From a virus: a DNA stretch of 21,126 nucleotides. Position numbers and translations under genes: made by a program. Each line of letters starts with the position of its first letter. Within the stretch, counting starts at the first letter, position 1. The notes under the pieces were generated by a model that was not told the origin of the DNA, ran no database searches, and was given only the letters and a program-made list of their open reading frames with translations. The stretch is from positions 1 to 21,126 of the IMG/VR virus record IMGVR_UViG_3300037674_000102; one strand, given 5' to 3'. Below are positions 1 to 7,759 of this stretch, piece by piece.

Positions 1-2
1 AA

Positions 3-1280
3 ATATGGCGAGATAATACAGATGGAGATTTAAGATTTGGGGAAGAATTAGCTGGTACTGATACTACTAGAGTTACATTTGAATCAGGTGGAAAAGTTGG
101 TATAGGAACTACGAGTCCTGATGCTAGATTAGACATAGAAGGAATGGCAGCAGGAGAACAAGCATTATTAATCACAACTCCAAGAAATGATGCTCTTTCA
201 AATGGTCTTGCACGAATTAATATAACTGATCCTAATTGTCCATTTCACGGGTTACAGATTGATCATGCTGGAACAGGGAGTGCTCTTTATGTTAATGGAA
301 CAATAACAATTCCTAATTATGAGTCTGGTGGTGGACAAGGTACTGCAGGTACTATATCCCATAAAACCAACAACTATATGTATATAACAGGTGGAACTGA
401 AGCATTGATATTGGGTGGTGCAACTTCATCCGAAAGTGGTCGTGGGACAATCAAAATTCCTGAAGGCAATAATGATATGGACTTTAATATATCTGGTTTA
501 ACTAGATTTAAGGTTAGATATGATTATGTAGATGTTGGTGGTACTACTGTAGATTATGGAAGATTAAATATAAAATCATCGGGTGCTTCACACATTAGAA
601 TGTGGGACGCAGGTTCAGGTAATACAATTCAACTACATACTCATAGCGTTAATCTAAGAATGGTTGATGTGCCTAATAACGACCCTTGTATTCAGTTTGA
701 AGCTGATGGAGATATTGATATTGATGGTTCGTACTTAACAGGTGGTTTTGACTATGCTGAGTATTTTGAATCAACAGATGGAACAGCTATACCAGTAGGT
801 ACAACTGTTGTTCTGGTAAATGAAAAAGTAAGAGCTGCTACAGGTAGCGAACAACCTTTAGGAGTAGTTAGACCGGGTTCAGATGGTACTTCTGTAGTTG
901 GTGGTTCGGCAGGACTAAGATGGACAGGTAAATATTTAAAAGATGATTATGATGGCTACCTATACGACACAGTAGACTATTGGGTATTCCAAATTGATGG
1001 AGAAGATAAACAATGTTGGTCTGATAGAGTTCCAGATGGTTGGGTAGTTCCTTCTGAAAAGAGAGTTACCCCAATGCAGAGAAAGAGACTCAATCCTGAT
1101 TTTGTAGAAAACCTAGACTCTGATGGCGAACAAATATATGCAAACAGAGAATCAAGAGATGAATGGAACTGTATTGGACTACTCGGACAAGTACCAATAA
1201 CAAAAGGACAAGCTACCAATACTAATTGGACAAAATTAAAAGACAGAAGTGAAACAGTAGAATTGTGGTTTATAAAATAA
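3..1280 (+). CDS. Tail fibre/appendage protein with C-terminal Peptidase_G2-type autoproteolytic domain (5' end outside window)
   Basis: The reading frame is open from the first bases, so the gene begins upstream; the first internal ATG (144) is not a credible start because residues encoded before it contain the typical fibre motif VGIGTTSPDARLDI (about nt 93-137). The middle is a Gly/Asn/Thr-rich, beta-structured fibre shaft. From about nt 750 the sequence DYAEYFE begins a domain that resembles the Peptidase_G2 (IMC) autoproteolytic chaperone known from phage neck-appendage proteins: a hydrophobic core (VGTTVVLV), a PLGVV motif, then NPDFVENL, an R-x-x-R-x-EW-type segment (RESRDEWNCIGLLGQV) and a short end. 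Such domains assist trimerisation and are then released by self-cleavage. Probable role: receptor-binding or appendage fibre. Family assignment is from motif recall, not a search. Confidence 0.75.
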   Translation: MWRDNTDGDLRFGEELAGTDTTRVTFESGGKVGIGTTSPDARLDIEGMAAGEQALLITTPRNDALSNGLARINITDPNCPFHGLQIDHAGTGSALYVNGTITIPNYESGGGQGTAGTISHKTNNYMYITGGTEALILGGATSSESGRGTIKIPEGNNDMDFNISGLTRFKVRYDYVDVGGTTVDYGRLNIKSSGASHIRMWDAGSGNTIQLHTHSVNLRMVDVPNNDPCIQFEADGDIDIDGSYLTGGFDYAEYFESTDGTAIPVGTTVVLVNEKVRAATGSEQPLGVVRPGSDGTSVVGGSAGLRWTGKYLKDDYDGYLYDTVDYWVFQIDGEDKQCWSDRVPDGWVVPSEKRVTPMQRKRLNPDFVENLDSDGEQIYANRESRDEWNCIGLLGQVPITKGQATNTNWTKLKDRSETVELWFIK

Positions 1281-1281
1281 G

Positions 1282-1319
1282 AAGAATAACAACAACATTG
1301 GAAGGATAACATGACAACA
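1282..1319 (+). repeat. Direct repeat, copy 1 (left of fibre gene 2)
   Basis: This stretch matches 3686-3720 apart from one 3-nt insertion and two substitutions. It includes the triplets for R-I-T-T-T-L-E-G-stop in a frame not used by either neighbour, so it looks like a relic of an S74-type fibre C-terminus lying after the stop of the preceding gene. The GGAAGG inside it (1300-1305) serves as ribosome-binding site of the next gene. Confidence 0.8.
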
Positions 1320-3710
1320 CAAGCAAGAGAATTAGCAAAATTAGTATCAAACGCAGGTGATTTGAGTTTTATAGATGATGTTACATTAAAATCAGATTCA
1401 GCAGTATTAAACTTTGGAGCTGATTCAGATGTATCACTTACTCATGTAGCTGACACAGCTTTACTATTAAACTCAACAAGACGATTACAATTCGGAGACT
1501 CAGGTACATACATCAATCAAAGTGCTGACGGAGTTCTCAATTTAACTTCTGATACAGAAGTAGAAATCAATGCTACAACAGTAGACATCAATGCTAATGT
1601 TGACATTTCAGGAAACTTAGTTTTAGGTGGTAATATTACCATTGGTGACGCAGATTCAGATGATATATCATTTGGTGGTGAATTAACTTCACACATTATA
1701 CCAAATGCAGATAACACATACGATTTAGGTTCTTCAACAAAAGAATGGAGAAATGCATACTTTGACGGAACAGTAACTTCTGATGCATTTGCAGGACCAT
1801 TAACAGGAGATGTTACGGGTAATGTATCAGGTACAGCAGCCACAGTAACAACGGCTGCACAGTCTAACATTACAAGCCTAGGAACTTTAACAACTTTAAC
1901 AGTTGATAATGTTATAGTCAACGGAACTACAATAGGTCATACATCAGATACAGATTTATTAACTCTTACAAGTGGTGTACTGACAGTAGCTGGGGAATTA
2001 GATGCTACAACTTTAGATATTTCAGGAGATGCAGATATAGACGGAACTTTAGAAACAGATAATTTAACAGTCGGTGGTGCACAAGGTTCTGACGGACAAG
2101 TACTAACTTCAACAGGAAGTGGAGTAGCTTGGGAAGATGCAGGTGGTGGTGCAGTTTCAGCTATTAATAATGCAACAGCAAATGAATTAGTAACAATCGG
2201 AAGTACAACTACTGAACTAGATGCAGAAACCAAATTAGTTTTTGATGGAGAATTTCTTGGTGTAGCTGTAACACCTGAAGCTAATTGGGCAAACGATGCT
2301 AATGGTATTCAATTTGCTGGTTTAGGAGGACTGTGGGGTAAATCAAATCAGGCAGCAAGTTCAGCAGTAAATTTAACCTATAATGTTTATGACCATTCAT
2401 CAACAGGTCAAGCATATATAGTTACAGACGAAGCAAGTATGTATCAGCAAGATGATGGTAACCATTTCTTTTACACTGCAGCTTCAGGTAGTGCTGATGC
2501 TGCTATAAGTTGGAGTACAGCTAAACTGGCTATTAAGCAGACTGGTGCTGTTGGTATAAATATTACGAGTCCAGATTACAAATTACAAGTAAACGGTACT
2601 GGTACTACTATGAATGATGGAACTGGTGCATGCATTATGGTAAATAGTCTAGACAACTCAACTTCAATGATAATGTTAGGTTGTGCAGCTGATCCAAATG
2701 CTGGAGGCATTGGATATAGCAGATCAGCCAGTAGAATGTGGTTGACTGCAGGTGGTGGTTCAGAAAATAATAGCTCAGCAGCTTTTTGTTTAAATGGTGC
2801 CGGACAGGTTGGTATAGGTAAAATTCCAGAGACTGAATGGGATAGTGCATGGAAAGTACTACAAGTAGGTGCTGGTGCTATGGCTGCTACAACAGATTAT
2901 AGTCAAATGTCTTGGTCTCAAAATGGTAAAGCTAGAGGAGCTTCTTCAAATAGTAGCTGGGAACGAATTGAAACTGGAGCTGCTACACAATATGTCCATG
3001 ATGCTGGAAGTCATTATTTTAAACGCGCAGCATCAGCTAATGCAGATGTAGCAATTTCTTGGCAAGAACAAGTTAATATTAAGTCTAATGGAATATTTGA
3101 AGTAATAGGTAAAGATGGTGGTGAAACACACCAATTCCAATTTCATAATAATGGTGCTGGAGATGGAACAAGTACAAACTGCTCTCTTTCAGTCCAAGGT
3201 GGAAACACTTTAATTCAACTAATGGCTTGGTCATCTCTTGGCTGCAGAATTGGAAGCAGAGGTGGTGGTTGGAGTGGAACTGCAACTGATGTTTACCATA
3301 CTGCAGCTGATGCTACATACTTGGTAGGAAAATCAAATGGAACTGCATATCTAGCTAATGGTTCTACCGCAGTAACATCAGATCAAAGATTAAAGAAAAA
3401 TATAACAAACATGGCTGACGGACAACTAGCAAAAATAAATGCTCTTACAGTAAGAAACTTTGAATGGAAAGATGCTAGAAAAACAGGAGCTCAAACAGGA
3501 TTAATAGCACAAGAAGTTGAAAGTGTAATATCTGATGCAATAGAGGAAACAGCCATTGCACCTGATGACAATGATACTTCTAGAGATTTTGACGGAGATG
3601 TAAAAATAGTAAAATATGGTGATGTTCAAATGAGATTATTAAAAGCAGTACAAGAACTTTCAGCTGATTTAGATGCAGCTAAAGCAAGAATAACAACATT
3701 GGAAGGATAA
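1311..3710 (+). CDS. Tail fibre protein with C-terminal S74 intramolecular chaperone
   Basis: A 799-residue fibre. The N-terminal 200 residues are rich in short beta repeats (SLTHVADTALLLN, LQFGDSGTYINQSADG, VDINANVDISGNL) of a type common in marine phage fibres. A unit of about 100 residues occurs twice (roughly residues 313-415 and 499-600; compare FYTAASGSADAAISW with FKRAASANADVAISW). The end is a peptidase S74 chaperone: SDQRLKKNI at residues 690-698 carries the predicted Ser690/Lys695 pair, followed by LTVRNFEWKD, GLIAQEVE and a C-terminal coiled coil (MRLLKAVQELSADLDAAKARI). By family knowledge this domain guides trimer folding and is cut off just before the Ser. ATG 1311 follows GGAAGG with good spacing. 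Probable host-recognition fibre. Confidence 0.9.
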   Translation: MTTQARELAKLVSNAGDLSFIDDVTLKSDSAVLNFGADSDVSLTHVADTALLLNSTRRLQFGDSGTYINQSADGVLNLTSDTEVEINATTVDINANVDISGNLVLGGNITIGDADSDDISFGGELTSHIIPNADNTYDLGSSTKEWRNAYFDGTVTSDAFAGPLTGDVTGNVSGTAATVTTAAQSNITSLGTLTTLTVDNVIVNGTTIGHTSDTDLLTLTSGVLTVAGELDATTLDISGDADIDGTLETDNLTVGGAQGSDGQVLTSTGSGVAWEDAGGGAVSAINNATANELVTIGSTTTELDAETKLVFDGEFLGVAVTPEANWANDANGIQFAGLGGLWGKSNQAASSAVNLTYNVYDHSSTGQAYIVTDEASMYQQDDGNHFFYTAASGSADAAISWSTAKLAIKQTGAVGINITSPDYKLQVNGTGTTMNDGTGACIMVNSLDNSTSMIMLGCAADPNAGGIGYSRSASRMWLTAGGGSENNSSAAFCLNGAGQVGIGKIPETEWDSAWKVLQVGAGAMAATTDYSQMSWSQNGKARGASSNSSWERIETGAATQYVHDAGSHYFKRAASANADVAISWQEQVNIKSNGIFEVIGKDGGETHQFQFHNNGAGDGTSTNCSLSVQGGNTLIQLMAWSSLGCRIGSRGGGWSGTATDVYHTAADATYLVGKSNGTAYLANGSTAVTSDQRLKKNITNMADGQLAKINALTVRNFEWKDARKTGAQTGLIAQEVESVISDAIEETAIAPDDNDTSRDFDGDVKIVKYGDVQMRLLKAVQELSADLDAAKARITTLEG

Positions 3711-3720
3711 TATGGCAACA
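3686..3720 (+). repeat. Direct repeat, copy 2 (right of fibre gene 2)
   Basis: This copy codes for the last residues of the S74 fibre (R-I-T-T-L-E-G-stop), carries the GGAAGG ribosome-binding site of gp14 (3701-3706) and includes the gp14 start codon. With copy 1 at 1282-1319 it brackets the fibre gene precisely. Confidence 0.8.
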
Positions 3721-4851
3721 AATGTACACTTTAGTCAACAAGTACAAACAGAACAAAATCTTGTAGAAGATTTAGTTGTTGAGTCCTTACGCATGTATGG
3801 ACATAATTGTTATTATCTACCCAGAAAAATAGTAAATGAAGATACAATACTTGGAGATGCCGCTAACTCTAGTTTTGAAGATGCATATGAAGTAGAAATG
3901 TATCTTGAAAATATTGAAGGTTTTGAAGGTGAAGGTGATCTGTATTCTAAATTCGGAGTAGAAATTAGAGATACTGCTACTTTTGTTATATCAAGAAGAA
4001 GTTGGGAACGATTTGTTTCATTAGATGTCAACCTTGCTACAGGATTGAGACCTAATGAAGGTGATCTTATCTATTTTCCATTATCAAAAAGTTTATTTGA
4101 GATAAAATTTGTAGAACACGAAAATCCATTTTATCAAATGAATAAATTATTTGTCTTTAAAATGACTTGTGATTTATTTGAATACTCTGGTGAGAAATTT
4201 GATACAGAAGTTCCGGCTCTTGATACTGATTTAGAATTGGCACAAGCTCAATCAATAGAATTTACATTGAATGATAATAGTGATATGAGAGCATTTGTAC
4301 AAGGTGAAACTATTTCACAACTTTTAACATCATCAATAATCGCTACAGGTGTTGTTTCATCATGGAGTGAAGGAACAAATAAATTAACAATATCTTCAAT
4401 TAAGACAACAGACACAGGTGATCCAGCTACTTATACAAGTTTTATGACAACTGATGTAACTGAAGGACATATAGAAATGGAGGCTACTTCGGAAGGAGAT
4501 AGAATAATTTTCCAAGGAACAGGACAAGAAGGATACCTTATTGATTTTGAATCAGGAACAGCTGGAATAGAATTCCCTTCAATGATAACAGATGGTACAA
4601 CAGGTACAGATAATATAGCTCAAGAAACAGATGCAACAGCATTCTTATTGGAGTCAGGGACAAGTTCAGATTCATCATCTTTTGATACACTTATTCTTGA
4701 AGATAGTTTGATATCAAGACGAAGTATTGTTTCAATAGCTGCTGAAGAAACTCTACCATCAGATCCGGGAGCATTTAATCTTGATTTAGAAACAGATGCA
4801 GATGGAATCATAGATTTTTCTGAAGGTAATCCATTTGGAGAGGCTACATAA
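3712..4851 (+). CDS. 14: Neck protein, T4 gp14 homologue
   Basis: The first 170-190 residues match T4 gp14 as I recall it: a variable start, then DLVVESLRMYGHNCYYLPR (T4: VAESIQMRGVECYYVPR), a segment with YLENIEGFEG, RPNEGDLIYFPLSKSLFEI and ENPFYQ, then FEYSGE. Gp14 sits with gp13 at the head-tail connector, sealing the filled head and providing the tail attachment site. At 379 residues it is about 120 longer than T4 gp14 (256). The extra part, about residues 190-330, is Ser/Thr/Gly-rich and probably beta-structured (FVQGETISQLLTSS, then SSWSEGTNKLTISS). The start follows GGAAGG, and the stop overlaps the gp15 start by one base (TAATG). No gp13 is present upstream within the window. Confidence 0.9.
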   Translation: MATNVHFSQQVQTEQNLVEDLVVESLRMYGHNCYYLPRKIVNEDTILGDAANSSFEDAYEVEMYLENIEGFEGEGDLYSKFGVEIRDTATFVISRRSWERFVSLDVNLATGLRPNEGDLIYFPLSKSLFEIKFVEHENPFYQMNKLFVFKMTCDLFEYSGEKFDTEVPALDTDLELAQAQSIEFTLNDNSDMRAFVQGETISQLLTSSIIATGVVSSWSEGTNKLTISSIKTTDTGDPATYTSFMTTDVTEGHIEMEATSEGDRIIFQGTGQEGYLIDFESGTAGIEFPSMITDGTTGTDNIAQETDATAFLLESGTSSDSSSFDTLILEDSLISRRSIVSIAAEETLPSDPGAFNLDLETDADGIIDFSEGNPFGEAT

Positions 4852-5663
4852 TGTTTGGAGAACATTTTTATCACGAAACAATTAAACGAAGTGTATCAGT
4901 TTTTGGTACATTGTTTAATAATATTAATATTAAGAGAGCCGATGGTACTCTTATTAAAGTTCCATTAGCATATGGGCCTAGAGCTAAATGGATAGCAAGA
5001 TTACAACAATCAGCTGATTTATCTCTAACAAGAACTGCTATTTCACTTCCTAGAATGGGATTTGAATTATCTTCAATAGAGTATGATTCTACTAGAAAAT
5101 TAACTAAAAGAACTCAATTAAAGAAAGCAATACCTAGTAATCCAAATAATATGCAATACCAATACGCTCCTGCTCCATACAATTTAGGATTTGATTTGAG
5201 TGTATTAGTAAAAAATACAGATGATGGATTACAGATTATAGAACAGATAATGCCTTACTTCACACCTGATTATACAGTAACAATTAATACAGTACCAGAT
5301 ATGGCTGATAAAAGAGATATTCCTATAACATTAACAAGTGTATCTCAAACTGATGAATACGAAGGTGATTTTACAACAAGACAAGTATTAAGATATGATT
5401 TATCTTTTGTTATGAAAAATTACATCTATGGTCCTGTTAGAGATTCAGATATTATTAGAACAGTTAAAACTAGAACTTATATAGAACAAGGTGCCGGTGA
5501 AATAACAAATACTGATACAGCAGGTAAAGTTGTTGAACAAATAGTTATGCCAAACCCTAGTGATGCAGATCCAGATGGTACATATACATATAATGAAACA
5601 ACAGATTTCTTTGAACAACCTACAGTTACTTATTCAGACGATAAATCCAGCGATCCTAAATAG
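4851..5663 (+). CDS. 15: Tail completion and sheath stabilizer protein, T4 gp15 homologue
   Basis: A 270-residue protein, close to T4 gp15 (272). It opens with MFGEHFYHETIKRSVSVFGTLF, matching the T4 MFGYFYNSSFRRY.TLMGDLF pattern. Further shared landmarks are IKR near residue 28, VPLAYGP, LPRMGFEL, QYQYAPAPYNLGFDLSV, IIEQIMPYFTPDYT, KRDIPITLTSV and FVMKNYIYGPV. Gp15 forms a ring at the head-proximal end of the finished tail, holds the last sheath and tube subunits and joins the tail to gp13/gp14. The ATG overlaps the gp14 stop and follows GGAGAGG (4837-4843), so translation is probably coupled. The last 50 residues are acidic and polar. Confidence 0.93.
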   Translation: MFGEHFYHETIKRSVSVFGTLFNNINIKRADGTLIKVPLAYGPRAKWIARLQQSADLSLTRTAISLPRMGFELSSIEYDSTRKLTKRTQLKKAIPSNPNNMQYQYAPAPYNLGFDLSVLVKNTDDGLQIIEQIMPYFTPDYTVTINTVPDMADKRDIPITLTSVSQTDEYEGDFTTRQVLRYDLSFVMKNYIYGPVRDSDIIRTVKTRTYIEQGAGEITNTDTAGKVVEQIVMPNPSDADPDGTYTYNETTDFFEQPTVTYSDDKSSDPK

Positions 5664-5664
5664 T

Positions 5665-5672
5665 CATAAATA
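5665..5672 (+). promoter_or_regulatory. Late promoter octamer CATAAATA before terminase
   Basis: CATAAATACTT fits the T4/cyanophage late consensus (NATAAATA, T4 TATAAATACTATT). It lies in the 15-nt gap between gp15 and gp16, six bases before the gp16 ATG. With the usual distance to the start site the mRNA would begin about at the ATG. No Shine-Dalgarno sequence is visible. Confidence 0.6.
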
Positions 5673-5678
5673 CTTATT

Positions 5679-6092
5679 ATGAGTAAAGTCGATCAAAAAT
5701 TAAATGAACTTCTTGATATTCAAGGAGAAATTGTTGAAGTAGAAAAAAATCTTCCTACTTTATCTAAAAGTAACCATTCTAAAACGGAAGAACAAACTTC
5801 CGACTACAAGTATAGTCGGGAAGTGTTTTACGGTCTTGTAGAACGCGGTCAGGACGCAATAGAGGGCATTCTAGACATCGCTAGAGAGTCAGAACACCCT
5901 AGAGTATATGAAGTAGCAGGACAACTAATCAAAACAGTAGGTGAAACAACTGAAAAATTAATTGACTTACAAGCTAAAATGAAAGAACTGGATCATGATG
6001 ATTCTGGTCCTAAAAAAGTACAAAATCAATTATTTGTTGGTTCATCAACAGAATTACAAAGACTATTAAAAGACCATGGCGCATCAAAATAA
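5679..6092 (+). CDS. 16: Terminase small subunit, T4 gp16 homologue
   Basis: A 137-residue protein (T4 gp16 is 164) placed directly before the large terminase, as in T4. The central region is helical, with EVFYGLVERGQDAIEGILDIARESEHPRVYEV... matching the T4 pattern of a helix followed by AKNADSPRHMEVF. The C-terminus contains QLFVGSSTELQRLL, equivalent to T4 ATVFMGSPTELMDEI. Gp16 oligomers regulate gp17 ATPase and nuclease activity and help to recognise concatemeric DNA. The last 17 bases overlap the gp17 start. The ATG lacks a ribosome-binding site and lies six bases after a late promoter octamer. Confidence 0.88.
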   Translation: MSKVDQKLNELLDIQGEIVEVEKNLPTLSKSNHSKTEEQTSDYKYSREVFYGLVERGQDAIEGILDIARESEHPRVYEVAGQLIKTVGETTEKLIDLQAKMKELDHDDSGPKKVQNQLFVGSSTELQRLLKDHGASK

Positions 6093-7668
6093 AGGCTATC
6101 TCGGAAACATAAATGTTAAAAGAGCTGGTGTTGAATCTGAGTGGACAGAAGAACAAATACTAGAATACAAGAAATGTATGGGAAGTCCTATACATTTTAT
6201 AGAGAATTATGTAAAAATCATATCTCTTGATGAAGGATTAGTACCTTTTAAACTTTATGGTTATCAAGAAGAACTAGTAGAACACTTTGACGAGAATCGT
6301 TTTAGTGTTGTTTTAGCGTGTAGACAATCAGGTAAATCAATTACAACTTGTGCGTTTCTTCTTTGGTATTTACTATTTCAACCAGAACAAACTATAGCTA
6401 TATTAGCAAACAAAGGTTCTATAGCAAGAGAAATGTTGGCCAGAATAACTACAATGTTAGAACATATACCCTTTTTCTTACAACCAGGTACAAAAGTATT
6501 GAACAGAGGGTCAATAGAGTTTGAAAATGATAGTAGAATAATTGCATCAGCTACTGGAGCTAACTCAATTCGTGGGTTATCAGTAAACTTATTGTATCTT
6601 GATGAGTTTGCATTTGTAGAAAATGCAGAACAGTTTTATACATCAACATATCCTGTTATTACATCAGGTGGAAAATCTAAAGTTATCATAACATCTACAG
6701 CTAATGGTATAGGTAATATGTATCATAAATTATATGAAGGAGCTGTACAAGAAAAAAACGAATACAAAGATTTTAGAGTTAATTGGTATGATGTTCCTGG
6801 TAGAGATGAAGAATGGAAGGCTACAACAATAGCTAATACTTCTGAATTACAATTTGAACAAGAATTTGGTAATTCATTTTTAGGTACAGGTAATACTCTA
6901 ATTAGTGCGAATACATTACTTGGATTACAACATCATGCGCCTATATGGTCTAAACAAAATGTATATCTATATGAACAACCCAAAAATGGACACGATTATG
7001 TAATGACTGTAGATACAGCTAAGGGACGAGGACAAGATTATTCAACATTTAGTATATTCGATTTATCAGAAAAACCATTTAGACAAGTAGGCATTTATAG
7101 AGATAATATGATCTCTCCATTACTATTCCCTGATATTATTCATAGATTCGCTAAAATGTATAATGAAGCATTAGTTGTTATAGAGAACAATGATCAAGGA
7201 CAGATAGTATGCAATCAACTCTTTTATGATATAGAATATGAGAATGTATTCACCACATCTTCTGTTAAATCATCAGGAATTGGCGTTACAATGACTAAAA
7301 AGACTAAACAGATAGGGTGTTCTACATTAAAAGAGTTAATGGAAGAAAACAAATTACAAGTAATAGACAAATTTACAATAAACGAACTAGTAACCTTTGT
7401 ATCAAAAGGTTCGTCATGGGAAGCTGATGGTGGTAATCATGATGATTTAGTTATGAATTTAGTGCTATTTGCATGGTTTATAACAACACCATTCTTTCAG
7501 AGTTTAACAGATTTAGAATTGAAAAAGATGTTATATGATGAACAACAACAAATGATAGAAGATGAATTAACACCAGCTGGTATGTTTAATGCCAATTCAG
7601 ATGAACCTGAGGTTTATATAGAAGGTGGAGATGTTTGGACTGTTGTTGAAGGTACGAAAGTTTACTAA
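6076..7668 (+). CDS. 17: Terminase large subunit (packaging ATPase/nuclease), T4 gp17 homologue
   Basis: A 530-residue two-domain packaging motor (T4 gp17 is 610). ATPase domain: Walker A RQSGKS at residues 83-88, Walker B LLYLDE at 172-177 (D176, catalytic E177), and coupling motif TSTAN at 206-210. RNase H-like nuclease: D313 in TVDTAKGRGQD, E370 in VVIEN and the D456/D457 pair in GNHDDLVM, corresponding to the acidic triad of T4 gp17. It lacks part of the T4 N-terminal and C-terminal extensions. The protein docks on the portal, pumps DNA into the prohead and cuts the concatemer at headful. It overlaps gp16 by 17 nt, so translational coupling is likely; a Shine-Dalgarno sequence is weak or absent. 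All key residues are present, so it should be active. Confidence 0.97.
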   Translation: MAHQNKGYLGNINVKRAGVESEWTEEQILEYKKCMGSPIHFIENYVKIISLDEGLVPFKLYGYQEELVEHFDENRFSVVLACRQSGKSITTCAFLLWYLLFQPEQTIAILANKGSIAREMLARITTMLEHIPFFLQPGTKVLNRGSIEFENDSRIIASATGANSIRGLSVNLLYLDEFAFVENAEQFYTSTYPVITSGGKSKVIITSTANGIGNMYHKLYEGAVQEKNEYKDFRVNWYDVPGRDEEWKATTIANTSELQFEQEFGNSFLGTGNTLISANTLLGLQHHAPIWSKQNVYLYEQPKNGHDYVMTVDTAKGRGQDYSTFSIFDLSEKPFRQVGIYRDNMISPLLFPDIIHRFAKMYNEALVVIENNDQGQIVCNQLFYDIEYENVFTTSSVKSSGIGVTMTKKTKQIGCSTLKELMEENKLQVIDKFTINELVTFVSKGSSWEADGGNHDDLVMNLVLFAWFITTPFFQSLTDLELKKMLYDEQQQMIEDELTPAGMFNANSDEPEVYIEGGDVWTVVEGTKVY

Positions 7669-7670
7669 AT

Positions 7671-7678
7671 TATAAATA
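7671..7678 (+). promoter_or_regulatory. Late promoter octamer TATAAATA for sheath/tube
   Basis: TATAAATACTA, a close match to the T4 late consensus TATAAATACTATT, lies just after the gp17 stop. It would produce a leader of about 75 nt with an AGGAGA ribosome-binding site (7747-7752) before gp18. Confidence 0.75.
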
Positions 7679-7720
7679 CTAGTTAATGATAGAATTAATC
7701 TATCAGACTTTAAAATTTAT

Positions 7721-7740
7721 TTTATATTTCGAAATATAAA
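7721..7740 (+). repeat. 20-nt perfect palindrome in the gp18 leader
   Basis: TTTATATTTCGAAATATAAA is identical to its reverse complement. In RNA it can form an eight-pair A/U stem with a UCGA loop between the late promoter and the gp18 ribosome-binding site. There is no U-run after it, so it is not a typical terminator; a leader-stabilising hairpin is possible. Confidence 0.6.
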
Positions 7741-7759
7741 TTTAATAGGAGATAAAATT

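Noticed and set aside
144-1280. ATG at 144 as the true start of the first fibre gene
   Set aside because: The frame is open to the window edge and the residues before this ATG carry a typical fibre motif (VGIGTTSP), so the gene starts upstream.
977-1312. Antisense frame of 111 codons opposite the G2 fibre C-terminus
   Set aside because: It lies entirely opposite a strongly supported gene, its product is low-complexity Ser/Cys/Phe-rich, and no promoter or ribosome-binding site on the minus strand is seen.
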